64,000 bases of DNA, taken from positions 3,100,001 to 3,164,000 of the forward strand of contig JAUTDP010000004.1 in assembly GCA_033439795.1 (NCBI GenBank), read 5' to 3'. The notes beneath the pieces were generated by a model. It was given only the letters and a program-made list of their open reading frames with translations, was not told the origin of the DNA and ran no database searches. The translations under genes and the position numbers were made by a program. Positions 61,901 through 64,000 of this stretch are shown one piece after another; within the stretch, counting starts at the first letter, position 1, and every line of letters begins with the position of its first letter. The stretch comes from Sordaria brevicollis. Taxonomy: Eukaryota; Ascomycota; Sordariomycetes; Sordariales; Sordariaceae.

Positions 61901-64000
61901 ACCCACGCTATAAATATCTTTTACCGTATTAATGAAAATTAGTATAATATTATAATACAAATCAAAATTAATATAAATTTTAAAATTAAATAATATTTTA
62001 GCGCCCTACCGAAAAAGGGTAATTTTGTCGATTATTTTATTAAAATCGAAAATACTAAGATAATTTTATTATTAGCCGCCTGCGAATAATATTCTAATAT
62101 TTAATAAAAAATTATTAGCGGATTATTTAAAATCGAAATTATAATCCCCGTCTTTAATTCTTCGAATAATATTTTAAACCGCGATTACCGTTCTTACAGC
62201 CGTAACCGAAATTATAATCGCGATTGAAACTATAACCGCGACCGTAATAGAAATTGCGATTACAATCGAAATAGTAATTATAACCGCGATTAAGGAGGAT
62301 ATTATTATAATTCCGGTAAAAATAATCGAAGGGATAGGGTTAATTATATAAAGGATAAAGATATTAATTCTAAATTAAATTAGGCTATTTATATTAATAA
62401 TATTTTATTTACTTTTAGTAAATTAAATTCGAATAACGGCGGTAATATTTTTTATACTTTTAATATATTTAATTCTAAATTAAAATATATTAATTATTAT
62501 AAAATATTCCCATTAATAAAATTAAAACGTTAATACGTAAAGGTTTACTTATTTTACCGCTAATTTATTTTACCCTTTATAATAATACCGTTTTATTATA
62601 TTTATATTTATTATTTAGAAGTTTACCCCTTTCGCAACGCCCTTTTTAAATATATTCTTTAATACGAGAACGTTAAAATTAAATATCGGAAGTAATTTGT
62701 AAAAATAAACCCCGCTTTAAGAAATAAAACCTTCGTTATTTACGAAGTATTAATTTACGAAGAGAAAGAGATTTTAAAAGGATTATTATTAAATTATATT
62801 TATTTTCGTATTATAATGCGCCTATTTCCGACCGCCGAAGAAATTGAAGTATATATTAATTTAAAAGCGGTAAAATTAATTATCGACCGGAAGTTTTTAA
62901 TAAAATTAAAATATTCAATTTCTATTAAATATATTATTAAAATATACGGAATAAACGGAAGGTCGATTAAATTAACCGAATAGGCTATTTTTACCCTCTA
63001 TTTTAAAGGATCGGTAACAGGTAAATTAAATATAGTAAAAGTCAAAATAACGGTTTAGGTTATAGACGGTCTCTAACCTAATTTATTATTAATAAATTCC
63101 TTTTTATACTTTCGCTAAATAAATATTAATTATAATATAGAATATATTATATTTTTAAATATAAAATTATTAATTATATTATTTTAAATTTAATACTATT
63201 CGATTAAATATATAAGGAGAATTATTATATAGAAATAAATAGTCCTATAGCCCGGTAAAGAGGTCCTAACCCCTATTAATTATAAACCGTTACCTAAAGG
63301 ACGGAGCTTTATATTTAATTTTAAATATAACGCCGCTATAAACGTTATTATTAATTATAAAATACTTCGTATAGTATTATTAAAGAATATAATTCGCGGA
63401 ATACGGGTTATTTTAAAAAAATAATATATTAATTATATTAAAAAATACGAAGATAGTAGATATTTTATTAATAAATAGAATAATATTAAAACGGCTACGT
63501 TCTTTATTTAAATATTTAATATATTAAATAATGACTTAATTCTAACGGTTAACGAAGTTATTATTTAAATTACGGAAATTTATATCCTATTAATAAATTT
63601 AAAAATAGAATTATCGCCCGCGGTCGAAGCTACTATGCGCGGATATAAAAAACCATTTATAGTCCCCGAAAAGTATTTTATATTCGGTATTAAAATAAAC
63701 GGATTAAAAATAATAATTAAAGAAGGTATATATATTTACGTAACGTATAACGGGTATACTATTATTTTAAAGGAGATCGTTAAAAAATTCCCTTCGTTAT
63801 AGAAAGAAGGAAGGTTAATAGATATATTAAAAAAGGATTATATACGGATCCCCTTAATCGAAGGTTAATAAAATTAGAAAATAGCCGCCCGGCTATATTT
63901 ATTAAATAAAAAGGATTAAATAATAATCGACGAAATTTTCGACGCTCTATATCGGTAGGGTAAAATATAATAAATTATTCGTATTATATTATTCGCTTAT
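58640..64000 (+). mobile_element. Gypsy retrotransposon, 5' part (continues beyond window)
   Basis: An LTR-like start TGTTACCGGACATG at 58640 is followed by a promoter-like part (GATAAAAGGACC near 58839) and a pyrimidine tract. The plus strand then holds gag remnants: a coiled region at about 60.0-60.5 kb, a zinc-knuckle remnant at about 61.02-61.08 kb, and an Asn/Arg/Asp-rich stretch at about 62.17-62.30 kb. A protease-like part follows at about 62.8-63.1 kb, then a pre-RT region up to the window end, where SLKEG- and IPLIEG-like blocks typical of Pezizomycotina Gypsy pol appear. The 108-codon open frame 59666-59992 lies in the gag part by chance. No 3' LTR is in the window. Confidence 0.65.

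Overview
The window is filamentous-ascomycete (Pezizomycotina) nuclear DNA. The two intact genes have short GT-AG introns and encode fungal proteins. Most of the rest is very AT-rich and looks like the product of repeat-induced point mutation (RIP): CpA and TpG are scarce, TpA is abundant, CpG survives, and transposon reading frames are riddled with TAA/TAG. A Eurotiomycete (Aspergillus/Penicillium type) is my guess from the LIM-RhoGAP protein; that is inference, not proof.

Layout. 1-21.6 kb is RIP-degraded repeat DNA. A Gypsy pol fragment (1-3491) is interrupted by a full-length chromodomain Gypsy (3497-12635; 262-bp LTRs; 5-bp target duplication ATAAA). That element in turn carries a Helitron-like insertion (about 6733-8648). 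A 133-bp MITE with normal base composition sits at 15381-15513 with a perfect 9-bp target duplication. About 21.6-30.47 kb is a gene island of normal composition. It holds a LIM-LIM-RhoGAP gene (23196-27075, +, five exons), an FYV7-type rRNA-processing gene (28949-28002, -, two exons) and a 399-bp PIF/Harbinger-like MITE (29266-29664) upstream of FYV7.

RIP DNA resumes abruptly at about 30.47 kb, at the start of a Tc1-type DD34E transposase. That transposon is split by three full-length Gypsy elements: 30658-39186 (-, 307-bp LTRs), 39844-48513 (+, 286-bp LTRs) and 48973-56928 (-, 286-bp LTRs). The last two are copies of one chromovirus family in tail-to-tail inverted orientation, 459 bp apart. 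The plus copy contains a second Helitron-like insertion (40862-41583). A further Gypsy element starts with its 5' LTR at 58640 and runs off the end of the window.

How it fits together: the two host genes are unrelated housekeeping or morphogenesis functions with no visible joint pathway. The rest records successive transposon invasions and genome defence. LTR pairs have identical lengths and differ, by eye, only by transitions. The two small insertions with near-normal composition mark transposition into DNA that was already AT-rich. The most interesting signal is the pair of Helitron-like non-autonomous elements that share one architecture: a 5' terminal motif, its inverted copy placed internally near the 3' end, then a terminal hairpin, with a shared internal block and an (AAT)n tract.
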